Positions 46,577 to 56,283 of a DNA stretch of 64,000 nt are shown piece by piece (the first letter of the stretch is position 1; each line of letters starts with the position of its first letter). A program made the translations under genes and the position numbers. The stretch comes from a bacterium (GTDB lineage: Bacteria > Armatimonadota > Abditibacteriia > Abditibacteriales > Abditibacteriaceae), in the NCBI GenBank assembly GCA_004172935.1, contig SDZD01000018.1:1-64000 (forward strand), written 5' to 3'. The notes under the pieces are model-generated. The model had not been told where the DNA came from. It did not search any database and was given only the letters and a program-made list of their open reading frames with translations.

Positions 46577-46698
46577 AATTCCTACGAATCCCCCATTTTT
46601 CAGAGTTATGGCAGTACTGTCAGAGTTTGTTCAGGGGCTGGCTTTAATCTGTGTCTCGTAATCGCCTCAAGAGAGGCATTTTGATAAAGAAGCACGTC

Positions 46699-47778
46699 AT
46701 GAAACCGTTCAAAATATCCAATTTCGCGATCTTATCGCTGCTGGCTGTCAGCTCGTATTCAACCTTGGCTCAGGCCGCTTCTGGTAAGGTCGGCGTCAAG
46801 CCTAAACCCGCGTTCGCTGCGCCAAAACCACAAAAACTGATTCGCGAAGTGCTGGGCACCGAGCAGTTGCAAGGCTATGAGGGGAGGTTTGGCGAAACCT
46901 TCACGCTGGGCAAGAACACCGCATTCAACTTCACTCTTAAGAGTGCCGAGTATTCGGTGGGGCGCGTCAATATTGGCGATGCCGCTCACCTAGCCAAAGG
47001 CGACGAAAAATTGCTGGTGTTGCATTTTTCGATTCAAAACCCGCAGAGCAAACCACTCAATTTTGGAGCGGGCTATACGATTTTCAAGGCCATTGATGCC
47101 AACGGTGTGACGCGTGATTTTGTGGGGGACTTGGCCCGCGAAGTGACTGGAGAAGCGCTTCGCATTACGCTGAACCCCGGCCAGAAAGTCGAGGCGTACA
47201 CGGCGATCCCTGTCGCCTCCTATGGCGAAGTCCCGAAATTGATTGTGCAGAACTGGTATGAACGTCAGGCGCCCATTATCCGCTACGACTTACGCGGTAA
47301 GGTCACTAAATTAGTCGCACCATTCGGCGATCCCGCCGATGCCAAAGGTGCAACTGCTTCGCGTCTCGTCGCGGCCAAAGCAGGAGCGTTTTACCCAGTC
47401 ACCGATTACTTCGATGCGCGCCTCGATTCGGTGACTTACACCACCGAACCCATCAAAACCTATGCGGCGGGAACTGGCAAGCAGTATTGCACGGCCATTT
47501 TCACCATCAAAAATAAAGGCTTGAAGTCGTGCCGCTTTAGCAACTCGTATTTTCGCGCCGATTTGAAAGACGCCGACGGCGAAAAGGCTAACTATAACGG
47601 CTCGATGCTCAAAGCCTCGCGCGATGAAGAAGCCGGAAACGAACTGGCTCCCGGCGAAGAAGCCCGCGTACGCTTCTACTGGGCATTGCCGCTCAAAGTC
47701 GAGGCGAAAACCATCCTAATGCAATATGGCTACAACCGCGAATCGCGCACATACGCCTTCGAGGTACCCACACCATGA
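46699..47778 (+). CDS. Secreted protein with two DUF4352-like domains
   Basis: A 359-residue protein from ATG 46699 (the frame opens at 46651). The signal peptide is MKPFKISNFAILSLLAVSSY, cut near Ala26/Ala27. Residues about 60-200 and 245-355 are similar beta domains (NFTLKSAEYSVGRVN and ARLDSVTYTTEPIKT; each with KLLVLHFSIQN or YCTAIFTIKN), comparable to the C-terminal domains of the Het-C-like protein upstream. It may be a partner or inhibitor of that protein. The next small gene overlaps its stop by 4 bases (ATGA). Confidence 0.65.
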   Translation: MKPFKISNFAILSLLAVSSYSTLAQAASGKVGVKPKPAFAAPKPQKLIREVLGTEQLQGYEGRFGETFTLGKNTAFNFTLKSAEYSVGRVNIGDAAHLAKGDEKLLVLHFSIQNPQSKPLNFGAGYTIFKAIDANGVTRDFVGDLAREVTGEALRITLNPGQKVEAYTAIPVASYGEVPKLIVQNWYERQAPIIRYDLRGKVTKLVAPFGDPADAKGATASRLVAAKAGAFYPVTDYFDARLDSVTYTTEPIKTYAAGTGKQYCTAIFTIKNKGLKSCRFSNSYFRADLKDADGEKANYNGSMLKASRDEEAGNELAPGEEARVRFYWALPLKVEAKTILMQYGYNRESRTYAFEVPTP

Positions 47779-47963
47779 AGATCCAAATTTTTCTTTTAGT
47801 GGCTGTGGGGATCGCTTTGGTGACACCAAAGGTGCAAGACGATACAGTTGCCACCTCCTCGCAGTTGGCGTCAGTTAAATTGCCAAAAGGGGCGACTCGT
47901 TCCGATAACTCGGTTCTCGTGGCCGGGGGCATCGAAAGTTTCGATGTCGTGTTATCGCTTTGA
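47775..47963 (+). CDS. Possible small secreted peptide
   Basis: A 62-residue frame overlapping the previous stop as ATGA. It starts with a signal-like MKIQIFLLVAVGIALVTPKV and has a Ser/Val-rich remainder without recognised features. The coupling supports real translation, but it may be noise. Confidence 0.35.
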   Translation: MKIQIFLLVAVGIALVTPKVQDDTVATSSQLASVKLPKGATRSDNSVLVAGGIESFDVVLSL

Positions 47964-47983
47964 ACCGCTTGCAGAGACGATTT

Positions 47984-48874
47984 ATGTCACAGAATCAGCC
48001 CCAACCTCATTCCCATTCCGCACCGCCCATCGGTTTAAAAATCGTGCGCCCAGGCACTGGCGAGACAACCTCCCTTTTCGGCGAACAAAAGCGTATCTTA
48101 CTGACTTCTCACGATACCGAGGGAAGCTTGATGGTGTGCGACTGCGAATCGCCAAGTTGTTCGGAGTCGCCGCTTCAGGTGCATTCGCTTGAAGACCAAG
48201 TGCTTTTCATTCGCAGTGGCTGCTACGAATTTCACCTCGACGGCGAGCGTATCGAAGCTGGCCCCGGTTCGGTGGTGTACTGTCCGCGCGATGTCCCGTA
48301 CTCGTTTAGTCTTATCGATGAAGAACCGGGCCATGCGCTCGCCTTTGTGTGGCCGGGAGGAAGCGAAGATTACTTTCGGCGTTGCGCCCACGAGTTTGCG
48401 ACCGGGGCGCCCGATTTTCATAAGGTCGTGCAAATTGGCAGCGAGTTCGGAGTCCATTTGCTGCGGCCTGAAGGAGTTGAGGCACAGCGCGCGATGCGAA
48501 GCAATGCGCAAACACCTTGCGTCGTTGCTCCCTATCAGTGGCAAATCGCGGAGGTGAATGGCACGCGCATTCATCGCCTTCTGTCTCTGGAGCAGGTGGG
48601 CACAAGTTTTTCGCTGTTGGAAGTGGTCGCGCCGCCCAGTTCGACACTTTTGCTCCCGACTCGGCCCAAACAAAGCGAAGTCTTTTTCGTTCACAAGGGG
48701 CGCTACGAGTTGGAGTTGCCCGACACCATCCTTGAAGTTACAGCCGGGACGTTGGTATATGTGCCCGAAAGCATGGTGAGTGCTGTCCGCCTCGTTGGTG
48801 AAGCGCGAGGGCGCCTATTGGTCGCCTCGTTTTCCGGCGCTTTAGAGTGCTTGTTCTTTTCTAGCGGGAGTTAG
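47984..48874 (+). CDS. Two-cupin-domain protein
   Basis: A 296-residue cytoplasmic protein from ATG 47984. Two cupin-like barrels can be seen: residues about 50-130 (QVLFIRSGCYEFHLDGERIE, GPGSVVYCPRDVPYSF) and about 200-290 (EVFFVHKGRYELELPDTILE, GTLVYVPESMVSAVRL). Each has the G-(Y/C)-E-x5-G and P-x4 cupin signatures, but the usual metal-binding His are largely missing, so a sensor or structural role is more likely than catalysis. It lies 118 bases before the promoter of the regulator that follows. Confidence 0.7.
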   Translation: MSQNQPQPHSHSAPPIGLKIVRPGTGETTSLFGEQKRILLTSHDTEGSLMVCDCESPSCSESPLQVHSLEDQVLFIRSGCYEFHLDGERIEAGPGSVVYCPRDVPYSFSLIDEEPGHALAFVWPGGSEDYFRRCAHEFATGAPDFHKVVQIGSEFGVHLLRPEGVEAQRAMRSNAQTPCVVAPYQWQIAEVNGTRIHRLLSLEQVGTSFSLLEVVAPPSSTLLLPTRPKQSEVFFVHKGRYELELPDTILEVTAGTLVYVPESMVSAVRLVGEARGRLLVASFSGALECLFFSSGS

Positions 48875-48973
48875 AAAATTTCGCGTTTCCCTTTCTACTT
48901 CTCAGCCCTTTTCTTTTTGCACGAGGTGGCACCACTCGTCAAAATGAGGTCGCGGATAGAGTGCTGAAAGCGT

Positions 48974-48979
48974 TATAAT
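48974..48979 (+). promoter_or_regulatory. -10 box before the AfsR-like gene
   Basis: TATAAT lies 35 bases before the chosen ATG at 49014. I see no good -35 match at the usual distance. An extra TTG start at 48993 would leave almost no leader, which supports 49014. Confidence 0.4.
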
Positions 48980-49013
48980 TGGCATCAATTGTTTGGTGAT
49001 TGGAATTGTCTCA

Positions 49014-52000
49014 ATGACTCTCTGTTGGCGCCTCGAACTTTTTGGTGGGTTACGCGCAATGCGCGAAAACGAAATAGTAGACCGCTTCCGCACGCAGAAA
49101 ACGGCGACGCTGTTGGCTTATTTCGCCCTCAAACCTGGACCTCAGCCGCGCGAAGTGCTGATTGATTTGCTGTGGCCCGAAGCCGAACCTGAAGCCGCAC
49201 GCAACTCTTTGTCAGCTTCGCTTTCGTCGTTGCGTCGCCAACTCGAACCCGAATCGTCTCCCGGTGGTGTTTTACTGTCCACGCGGGCCAGCGCCGGTCT
49301 GCATCCCGAATCGTTTGTAAGCGATGTCGCCGAGTTCGATGCCGCTCTTAAAGCTGCCGAACGCGCCTCCACCGACACAGATCGGTGTGCGGCTTTGGCG
49401 CGTGCTGTCAGGATTTACAGTGGCCCTTTATTGCCCGGTTTTTATGACGATTGGCTTTCCAGTGAAGCTCGTCGCCGTGAAGAAGAGTTTTCGGAAGCGC
49501 TGAGCGACTTGCTCGACCTGCTTGATGAGGAGCAGAATTGGGAGGGGATGATCGGCTATGCGCGGCATGGGCTGAGCCTTCTGCCTACGCGCGAAGAATG
49601 TCACCTCGCTCTTATGCGCGCACAGCAGATGTTGGGCAAACCCGAAGCCGCTTTGCGACAATTCGACGAACTGCGCACCGCCTTATCACGCGAGGGAGGC
49701 GAGCCATCATCCAAAGCGCGGCGCATGGTCCTCGAAGCGCAGGGCAGCCGCGATGCTAAACAACTCGTGTTGTCCGATGAAAGCGAAGCCCCCATTGTCG
49801 CCGAAAAGCCCGCCGCTGTTGTGGTGTCTCCAGTTGAGGCCGCTCCGCTGCTCGTGCCCATTCAAGAGGCGCCTCCTCCCAGTACCACCACGACGTTTTT
49901 AATGCTGGAGCGGCCCAAGGGTGAGCGCGAACACGACTTCGTGATGCGCGAATTGCTCAAGTACAATGGTCGTTTGGAGCGTCAGGTGCAGGAGCGAACT
50001 CTGTGGACTTACGACCGTTACATGGAAGCTTCACAAGCCGCCACCGCTGTGCAAGTGGGACTGGCAACTCTGCCACCGCTGGATCGCCCGCGAATGGCGT
50101 TCATCACCGAAGAAGCTCCTAGTGGCCGCATCCAAGCCGACGAGGCTGCCACCGAGCACGTGCGTGTATTGATGCAGGGGGCTCACCCCGGCCAGATTTT
50201 GTGCGATGAACGCAGCGCCGAACTGCTGCGTGCCGCGAAAGTGTCTCTGCTCAATCTGGGACGTTACTGTGTGGTGGGCAACGAGCCAGAACGCCTATTT
50301 CAAGTCGAGTACCCCGCTGCTCCAACATTCGCACCACCGAGTTTGACAGCGGCTTCGGCCAGCCACTTGCCGCCGCAGTTCACCCGCTTTTTCGGGCGTG
50401 AAGCCGAAATCCAACAATTGCACCGATTGGTCGCCGATGATAGCAGCCGTCTGGTGACTTTGCTGGGGCCGGGTGGTAGCGGCAAAACGCGCCTCGCTAT
50501 CGAAGCAGCACGCACTCTTGGCGACGACCGCTTCGCTATCTATTTTGTACCTCTCGCTGATATTGAGGGTGAAGCGTTCATATTTCCTGCGATGCGCGAT
50601 GCCATGAAACTTCCGTCACTCACGGGCGTGTCTCCGCGCGACCAGCTTTTCGAGGTGTTAGCCGCGCGTCCTACCATCCTCATTCTCGATAACTTCGAGC
50701 AACTAGTGGAAACGGGATCGGACTGCGTGCAGGAACTTTTGCGTGCCGCTCCGTTGCTGCATGTCCTGATTACCTCACGGCAGATGCTCAATATTCAGGG
50801 CGAGCGTGAATTCCCCGTTCCACCGTTGCCGGTGCCCGAACACGACATTTCGGCGCTGTTGCTCAAGGAGATTTCGAGTGCGGCTCTCTTTATTGACCGC
50901 GCCCAAGCGTCGCGCGTTGATTTTCGCGTGGACGAGCGCAACGCGCCTTACATTGCGGCCATTTGTCAGCGACTCGATGGCATTCCCCTCGCACTTGAAC
51001 TGGCGGCGGCTCGTTCGCTGGTACTATCGCCAGCTCAGATGCTCGAAAAACTGCGCGACCGTCTCGATATTCTTTCGACGCGACAGCGCGGTGTACCCGA
51101 ACGTCATCGTACGCTGCGCACTGCCATCGAGTGGAGCTATGGGTTGCTCGCGCCCGAATTGCAGCAATTTTTTGCCTCGCTGTCTGTGTTTCGCGGTGGC
51201 TGGACGCTCGAAGCCGCCGAGGTTGTGTGCGAAGAATTCGACGCGCTCGATTTTTTGACGCGCTTGCGCGAATGTTCCTTGGTTGTGACCCAGGAGCGTG
51301 GCGACGAAACCCGTTTTCGCATGTTGGAGATGCTGCGCGAATACGCCTCCACTCAGCTCAAGCCCGACCAACTGGCGCACCGCGAGCAGTTGTATGCGGC
51401 CCACTTCGCGCGTGTGGCAGAAAGCGCCGAGCCACATTTGCGTGGCCCGCAACAAGCCGCATGGCTTGAACTCCTGGAAGCCGAACAGGATAATTTTCGT
51501 GCCGTGCTTTCGTGGGCAATGGAAAATGATGCGGGCGTAGCCCTGCGTCTGGCGGCAGCGCTCAGTCCGTTTTGGGAAACGCGCGGCCACTACGCTGAAG
51601 GACGCGACTGGCTCGAACGTGCCCTCGCCTTGCATGATCTCGCTAAGCGCCGGTCTCAGGAATCAGCGCGAACCCAGTCGTCTTCGCAGGAGCAGAGCTT
51701 AACTCGCGCCAGAGCGCTCAATGGTGCAGGGTGGATGGCCTATTACGCCACCGATTTCGCGACAGCAGGTGAGCAATTAGAAGAAAGCCTGAATATCTTC
51801 CGCGCCTCAGGCGATATGCTAGGAGCAGTAAAATCTCTCGCAGGTTTAGCAAGCCGTGCGGCGCTGCGCAGCGATTTCAAGGCGATGCGCAGTTATGCCA
51901 ACGAAGTCCTGACTTTGTTCCGTGTGATGGACAGCCTGGAAGATCGTGCCAGTGTGGTGTTAATGCTCGCTAAAATTGGGCTGGTTACACTACAGGGGGC

Positions 52001-53591
52001 TGATCCGGCGGACGTCGCTCTATCTCGCACTCTGGGCCAAGAGTCTGTGGCTATCGCTCGTGTCGTAAATGACAAGTTGGCGTTAGCTATCGGTCTGATA
52101 GATTTGGGGGCAGTCGCCAATTTTGAGGGCAACTACACTGCCGCACGAATTTTCCTTGATGAAGGAATCCCGCTGGCCTACGAGTTAAACGAGCCGTTCT
52201 ATAGCGGTTATGGCTTGTGGAATCAGGGCAAAGTGGCTTTTGGGCTAGGCCAGTTCGAGCAGGCGCGCGCCTTTTACTTTAAGTCGCAAGAACTCAGTGG
52301 ACAGCACCACGTTATTCTTGGATTTCCTTACCTGTTAGAAGGATTGGCTGAACTCGCTCTCGCCGAAGGTAATGCCCTTAATGCCGCGACCTTGCTGGGA
52401 GCCGCTCATGCGCGCCGTCAGGAAAATAACGCGCCCGTGCCGCCATATGTCGCTCCCGCTGTTGACGCTACCCACCGCGCCGCTCGCGCTAAGTTAGGTG
52501 AGACTGCCTTCGTACGAGCCTGGGAGAGAGGGCTTTCGCTCAGTGCGGAAGAGGCTTTCTCCCACGTTTTTGACGCGACAGAACAAACCAAACCAACCGC
52601 GACCAGCGACAGAACGTGGGAAGCGGCACCTTTTGGAGTGTGGCCCGAACCCGAAGCCGCGTTTGAACCCAATTCTCCGGTGGTCGTGCGCGGACGGGCT
52701 CTCTGTAGCGCAGGGCGGTTGGCCTGGTTCGAGTCCGAATTTGATGGTGCACGCGCCCTGCTCGAAAAAGGTTTGGCTCTGCTTCGAGGAGCTGGAGACG
52801 ATGTCGGCGTCGTGAACGCAATTAGCAGCCTGAGCATGGTGCTCTCGTGGCAGGGAGAAAACCGAGCGACCATAGCGCTGTTGCGTGAGAGCCTGGAAAT
52901 CGTGCGGCCTTTGCAAAATCGCCTCGACTTCTTGCCAACGCTAGCTAATTTTGGCTGGGCTCTTTCGTTTTCATCGTTGCCCGAAACTGTGGAGGCTGCG
53001 CGTGAAATCAACGAGAAGGTGGTAGAGTTAGCGCGTGCCGCCAACGACAAACGAAGTCTCGCCTGGGCGTTGGACAGCCTGACTCAAAACTCTTACTGGC
53101 GCCGCGATTGGCGTGCTGCCAGACGCTACTGCGATGAAGCTATCGCTTTGTTCGAGCAATTGGATGATCGCTTCGGCGGGTCACACGCAATATGGATTAA
53201 GGGCGATATGGCGCGCTACGAAGGGAAGTTCGAGGAAGCGCTGCGCCTCAACGATGAATCACTCGAACTCTCGATGAAATTGAAGAATCGCGTCGGGCTG
53301 CCTTACATCCTCGAAAGTTACGCGTATCTGGCTCTGGCCAAAGGGTATTTTCGAACAGCGGCCTTCCTACTCGGGGCGACCGAAGCCTCACGCGAAATCA
53401 TCAACCCTCGACAGGATTTGGTTCAAATCGAACACGAGCGTCTCTTGAAGGAACTCCACTCACGTTTGGACGATGCAACTTTCGAGGAGGAATGGGAGAA
53501 AGGGCGTACTCTTGGTTTGGAAGAGGCCGTTCTTTATGCCCGCGAACTTGCGCATAAGACTGGTGACGACGCGGACACACCGAGGCTATGA
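49014..53591 (+). CDS. AfsR/SARP-like NB-ARC and TPR regulator
   Basis: A 1525-residue cytoplasmic regulator. Residues about 1-100 hold a winged-helix DNA-binding domain, followed by the bacterial transcriptional activation domain (about 115-250; AARNSLSASLSSLRRQLEPE, CHLALMRAQQMLGKPEAALR). Residues about 292-432 resemble a nucleotide-cyclase-type domain without visible catalytic metal ligands. An NB-ARC STAND ATPase follows: GPGGSGKT (about 485-492) and LILDNFEQL (Walker B-like). From about 895 on, two long TPR modules of about 300 residues repeat. STAND proteins oligomerise upon ligand binding. The next gene overlaps its stop (ATGA) and holds a third copy of the same TPR module. Confidence 0.9.
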   Translation: MTLCWRLELFGGLRAMRENEIVDRFRTQKTATLLAYFALKPGPQPREVLIDLLWPEAEPEAARNSLSASLSSLRRQLEPESSPGGVLLSTRASAGLHPESFVSDVAEFDAALKAAERASTDTDRCAALARAVRIYSGPLLPGFYDDWLSSEARRREEEFSEALSDLLDLLDEEQNWEGMIGYARHGLSLLPTREECHLALMRAQQMLGKPEAALRQFDELRTALSREGGEPSSKARRMVLEAQGSRDAKQLVLSDESEAPIVAEKPAAVVVSPVEAAPLLVPIQEAPPPSTTTTFLMLERPKGEREHDFVMRELLKYNGRLERQVQERTLWTYDRYMEASQAATAVQVGLATLPPLDRPRMAFITEEAPSGRIQADEAATEHVRVLMQGAHPGQILCDERSAELLRAAKVSLLNLGRYCVVGNEPERLFQVEYPAAPTFAPPSLTAASASHLPPQFTRFFGREAEIQQLHRLVADDSSRLVTLLGPGGSGKTRLAIEAARTLGDDRFAIYFVPLADIEGEAFIFPAMRDAMKLPSLTGVSPRDQLFEVLAARPTILILDNFEQLVETGSDCVQELLRAAPLLHVLITSRQMLNIQGEREFPVPPLPVPEHDISALLLKEISSAALFIDRAQASRVDFRVDERNAPYIAAICQRLDGIPLALELAAARSLVLSPAQMLEKLRDRLDILSTRQRGVPERHRTLRTAIEWSYGLLAPELQQFFASLSVFRGGWTLEAAEVVCEEFDALDFLTRLRECSLVVTQERGDETRFRMLEMLREYASTQLKPDQLAHREQLYAAHFARVAESAEPHLRGPQQAAWLELLEAEQDNFRAVLSWAMENDAGVALRLAAALSPFWETRGHYAEGRDWLERALALHDLAKRRSQESARTQSSSQEQSLTRARALNGAGWMAYYATDFATAGEQLEESLNIFRASGDMLGAVKSLAGLASRAALRSDFKAMRSYANEVLTLFRVMDSLEDRASVVLMLAKIGLVTLQGADPADVALSRTLGQESVAIARVVNDKLALAIGLIDLGAVANFEGNYTAARIFLDEGIPLAYELNEPFYSGYGLWNQGKVAFGLGQFEQARAFYFKSQELSGQHHVILGFPYLLEGLAELALAEGNALNAATLLGAAHARRQENNAPVPPYVAPAVDATHRAARAKLGETAFVRAWERGLSLSAEEAFSHVFDATEQTKPTATSDRTWEAAPFGVWPEPEAAFEPNSPVVVRGRALCSAGRLAWFESEFDGARALLEKGLALLRGAGDDVGVVNAISSLSMVLSWQGENRATIALLRESLEIVRPLQNRLDFLPTLANFGWALSFSSLPETVEAAREINEKVVELARAANDKRSLAWALDSLTQNSYWRRDWRAARRYCDEAIALFEQLDDRFGGSHAIWIKGDMARYEGKFEEALRLNDESLELSMKLKNRVGLPYILESYAYLALAKGYFRTAAFLLGATEASREIINPRQDLVQIEHERLLKELHSRLDDATFEEEWEKGRTLGLEEAVLYARELAHKTGDDADTPRL

Positions 53592-54490
53592 ACGACACAC
53601 AACTGCGGGCGCGGGCATTGGGGAGCGCCGGGAGATTAGCCTACTTCCAGAGCGATTTTCCGGCAGCCCGCGCTCTGCTGCACGATGCGCTCGACTGCTA
53701 TCGTCAAACCGACGATGGCATGGGCACAGTCAGCGCCCTCAGTACGCTCATCGTCGTGTTGGCGTGGCAGGGCGAAACCGACAACGCACTCGCCCTGTTG
53801 CGCGAAGGCATGACGCTGCTTCCTCAGGTGCAAGCGCGGGACGATAGCCTGGCCGTGCTATCCGAGTTCGGTTGGGCGGCATCACATATTTCCTCCCCAC
53901 AATCTCTGGAATACGCGCACATTATAAACGCAGACATAATCAACCGGGCACGCGCCGACGACGAAAAACACAGCCTGGGGTTAGCGCTGGCGTGTCTGGC
54001 CCAGTGCTACTACTGGGTAAGAGAGTGTGAAGAGGCGCGCACTTACTTTGAAGAGAGCATTCCGTTGCTGCGTGAATACGGGGCTTTGTGGATGCTCGAA
54101 TACGCTCTGTGGGCGCTAGGTCAGACAGCACTGGCGCAGGGCGATTTAGAAGTGGCGCGTACCATTTCGCTTGAGGCCATGATGCGCAATCGCGAAGTGG
54201 AAACCTGGATTGGCGCTCCCTACTATCTCGAAACATACGCGTATCTGGCCACTGTCGAGTCACAACCTCGGCGCGCCGTTCAATTATTGGGAGCCGCTGA
54301 TGCCCTGCGAGCCCGTCATCACACCGTCGCTCCGCCATTGGCAGCACAACAAAACGAGCGTTACCTCGCCGAACTTCGCGCTCGGCTTACGCCCGCCGAT
54401 TTTGAAAAAGCCTGGAGGACGGGCCGGGCCTTGACGACCGAAAAAGCTATCGCTCTGGCTCTATCTGCTTACGAGGAGCGCTCCCAATAA
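53588..54490 (+). CDS. TPR protein, detached third module of the AfsR-like protein
   Basis: A 300-residue TPR protein that overlaps the previous stop by 4 bases (ATGA), hence coupled. It aligns with the last 300 residues of the AfsR-like protein: both start with RARAL.SAGRLA(W/Y)F and include YCYYW- or NSYWRRDW-type and LESYAYLA/LETYAYLA blocks. It therefore looks like a TPR module split off from the regulator, either by a frame break or by duplication. It probably joins the sensing platform or is a lost C-terminal extension. Confidence 0.75.
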   Translation: MNDTQLRARALGSAGRLAYFQSDFPAARALLHDALDCYRQTDDGMGTVSALSTLIVVLAWQGETDNALALLREGMTLLPQVQARDDSLAVLSEFGWAASHISSPQSLEYAHIINADIINRARADDEKHSLGLALACLAQCYYWVRECEEARTYFEESIPLLREYGALWMLEYALWALGQTALAQGDLEVARTISLEAMMRNREVETWIGAPYYLETYAYLATVESQPRRAVQLLGAADALRARHHTVAPPLAAQQNERYLAELRARLTPADFEKAWRTGRALTTEKAIALALSAYEERSQ

Positions 54491-54606
54491 TGTCCGACGC
54501 TGCTAGTGATGAACCCAAAGACGACCTGACGAAGATGATACACGCCAAACTTTGGCTCAAGCTAACGCAAAGATTCAATTACTTTGTATTAAATTATCAA
54601 CATTAA
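54490..54606 (+). CDS. Truncated small ORF coupled to the TPR gene
   Basis: A 38-residue frame (MSDAASDEPKDDLTKMIHAK...) whose ATG shares one base with the previous stop (TAATG). It ends just before the inverted-repeat element at 54625. The acidic start looks like a true gene beginning that was cut by the element. Low confidence. Confidence 0.3.
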   Translation: MSDAASDEPKDDLTKMIHAKLWLKLTQRFNYFVLNYQH

Positions 54607-54624
54607 CAAACGATACCCGTCAAT

Positions 54625-54771
54625 GGGTATTGGTTCAATTGGGGGAGATGTGTTGGTTTCACCTTCCGAAGGGCCAAACCATCGTGGCTTCAAATCACGC
54701 TCAAAAGGCATTGTCGGGGCGAGGACAAAAACACTTTGATTCCGTCCTCGCCCCCAATTGAGCCAATACCC
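54625..54771. repeat. Inverted-repeat element with nested hairpin
   Basis: GGGTATTGGTTCAATTGGGGG (54625-54645) and its reverse complement with one mismatch (54751-54771) enclose about 105 bases. Within lies a second stem, GGGGCGAGGAC (54716-54726) with GTCCTCGCCCC (54744-54754), which competes with the right arm. A short plus-strand frame runs through it. It could be a MITE-like element or a structured RNA. Confidence 0.55.
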
Positions 54772-54928
54772 GTCAATATACAATAGAAGTAGAGGAAACA
54801 GGATTCGAGAAAAATTCCATCACGAACCGAAACCTCCTCCTGCGAATTTTTTACATCAAACCCGCAAAGTGGGAGCTTCGTTCTCTTCTCCATATGACAC
54901 CTCTTTTTAGCTTTTTCTTTTCTCTTTT

Positions 54929-55440
54929 TCATCCGAACAGTTTTCTATCGAACGCCCGATAGTTAATAGCTTCGGCAAGAGGATGCGGTCGTATCCTCTC
55001 CCTGAAAGATTGAACTGCGCGATCGCCGCTTTGAGCAGCTCCTTCGTCCCCGAATCCATGTCGCAGTGCTCCCGGAGTTCTTTCGATTTCATATGGCCAT
55101 TGCACGTCCCCATTCTGGCAAGCTGTTTTTCTCTGGCACGTATTACTCTTCGTCTAACGGTCGCTGAACCCTCCCCTACTCACTTGCTCATCAACTCTTC
55201 CGAAGAGAGTCTGGGCACTTCGATATGAATGTCGATGCGGTCCAGTAAGGGGCCGCTTATTTTCGCGAGGTAGCGCCTGATCTGGGGCGCCGTGCAGGTG
55301 CAGATCGGCGAGACGCCGTTCGCGCCGCTTTTCATTCCACCCAAGAGGTAACCGCACGGACACAGGTGGATCAAGGATTAATAAAGCAGTCACACAACGG
55401 AAAGTGGTGGCGAACACGAACATGCGTTTTATGAAACCGC
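54929..55440 (-). pseudogene. comM: comM remnant, copy 1 (C-terminal half)
   Basis: Minus-strand frames match the C-terminal half of the ComM/YifB Mg-chelatase-like ATPase: [13 protein letters not shown], then [20 protein letters not shown] and [12 protein letters not shown], a TGA (55180-55182), RAREKQLARMGTCNGHMKSK, ELREHCDMDSGTKELLKAAI and AQFNLSGRGYDRIL. A deletion then removes about 20 residues before the ending AEAINYRAFDRKLFG (stop at 54929). The N-terminal Lon-protease-like and Walker A regions are absent. ComM is a helicase in natural transformation. This copy is non-functional. Confidence 0.8.
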
Positions 55441-55463
55441 AATGACGCTCACGAATGAAACAA

Positions 55464-56165
55464 TTAGCTCTTTCTGCGGAGCCAATAATAGTGAGCGATC
55501 CCATTAACAGTCTCGTCTGCCCTGGAAAGATCGAGGTATTTGACGTGCCCATCCGCATACAGCCAGTTGCTTCCTGTGAAATGGATCGCTCCAGGTCTAC
55601 GACCATTGGAGCCAGGAGGGGCGAAGATTACGTAGCCAGCGTCAGTGGCGCCTTGGGCAGGTTCTCCAACCATGAACGTCTCGGCACTGTTTTCCAAATC
55701 AACGATGCCGACGGGCGGACGGAGGTAATCACCAAAAGCACCGGCATTAGATCCCACAGCAGGATCAGTCGCGCAATAAGACATCCGTACTGTGGCATTT
55801 GTCTGTACGCTTTGTGGGGCATTCGCAAAAGTATTCGAGGGGCACACAAACAATTGCGTACTTTTCACGTAAGGTTGGATGGCATCGGCCCAGATCGTGT
55901 AATCGGACACAAACTTGTTGGTGGCGGAAGTTCCATCACGCGCGAAGCTTGGCAAATATTCGTCGTAGTCCTGCGTATATTGCATGACGCCCAGCCCAAT
56001 CTGCTTCAAGTTGGATTGGCAGGAAGCGCGACGGGCGTTTTCGCGGGCTCTGGCAAAGACAGGGAACAGAATCGCCGCGAGGATGGCGATAATAGCTATA
56101 ACCACGAGAAGTTCTATTAAAGTAAATGCTTTGCGGGGAACGAAGAAACGAGAATGGGATAACAT
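55464..56165 (-). CDS. DUF1559 pseudopilin with H-x9-DG motif
   Basis: A 233-residue pilin-like protein. ATG 56165 is chosen over the in-frame TTG at 56177. Residues about 10-37 are the prepilin signature ([20 protein letters not shown]), with [12 protein letters not shown] and YTQDYDEYL after it. Near the C-terminus [12 protein letters not shown] is the H-x9-DG motif. Same family as 28871 and 61837. It is flanked by comM debris on both sides and by a terminator on the upstream side, so it is expressed separately. Confidence 0.9.
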   Translation of the reverse strand: MLSHSRFFVPRKAFTLIELLVVIAIIAILAAILFPVFARARENARRASCQSNLKQIGLGVMQYTQDYDEYLPSFARDGTSATNKFVSDYTIWADAIQPYVKSTQLFVCPSNTFANAPQSVQTNATVRMSYCATDPAVGSNAGAFGDYLRPPVGIVDLENSAETFMVGEPAQGATDAGYVIFAPPGSNGRRPGAIHFTGSNWLYADGHVKYLDLSRADETVNGIAHYYWLRRKS

Positions 56166-56220
56166 GATGAAGCGCAATACTCATCACACAAATGGGCACT
56201 GCCACTACTATTGTAGCAGT

Positions 56221-56270
56221 GCAAAAAGTGCTGTCTATAGGCAAAATGTCCTATAGACAGCACTTTTTGC
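56221..56270 (-). terminator. 21-bp hairpin terminator, minus-strand
   Basis: GCAAAAAGTGCTGTCTATAG plus G (56221-56241) pairs perfectly with 56250-56270. On the minus strand the second arm ends CACTTTTTGC, giving a T-run. It follows the family-A remnant (stop at 56284) and precedes the pseudopilin start, so it isolates the two. Confidence 0.7.
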
Positions 56271-56283
56271 TCAATTCCCTCTT

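Noticed and set aside
52494-53050. Open frames antisense to the AfsR-like gene
   Set aside because: Lie over clear TPR repeats of the sense strand and show no domain.
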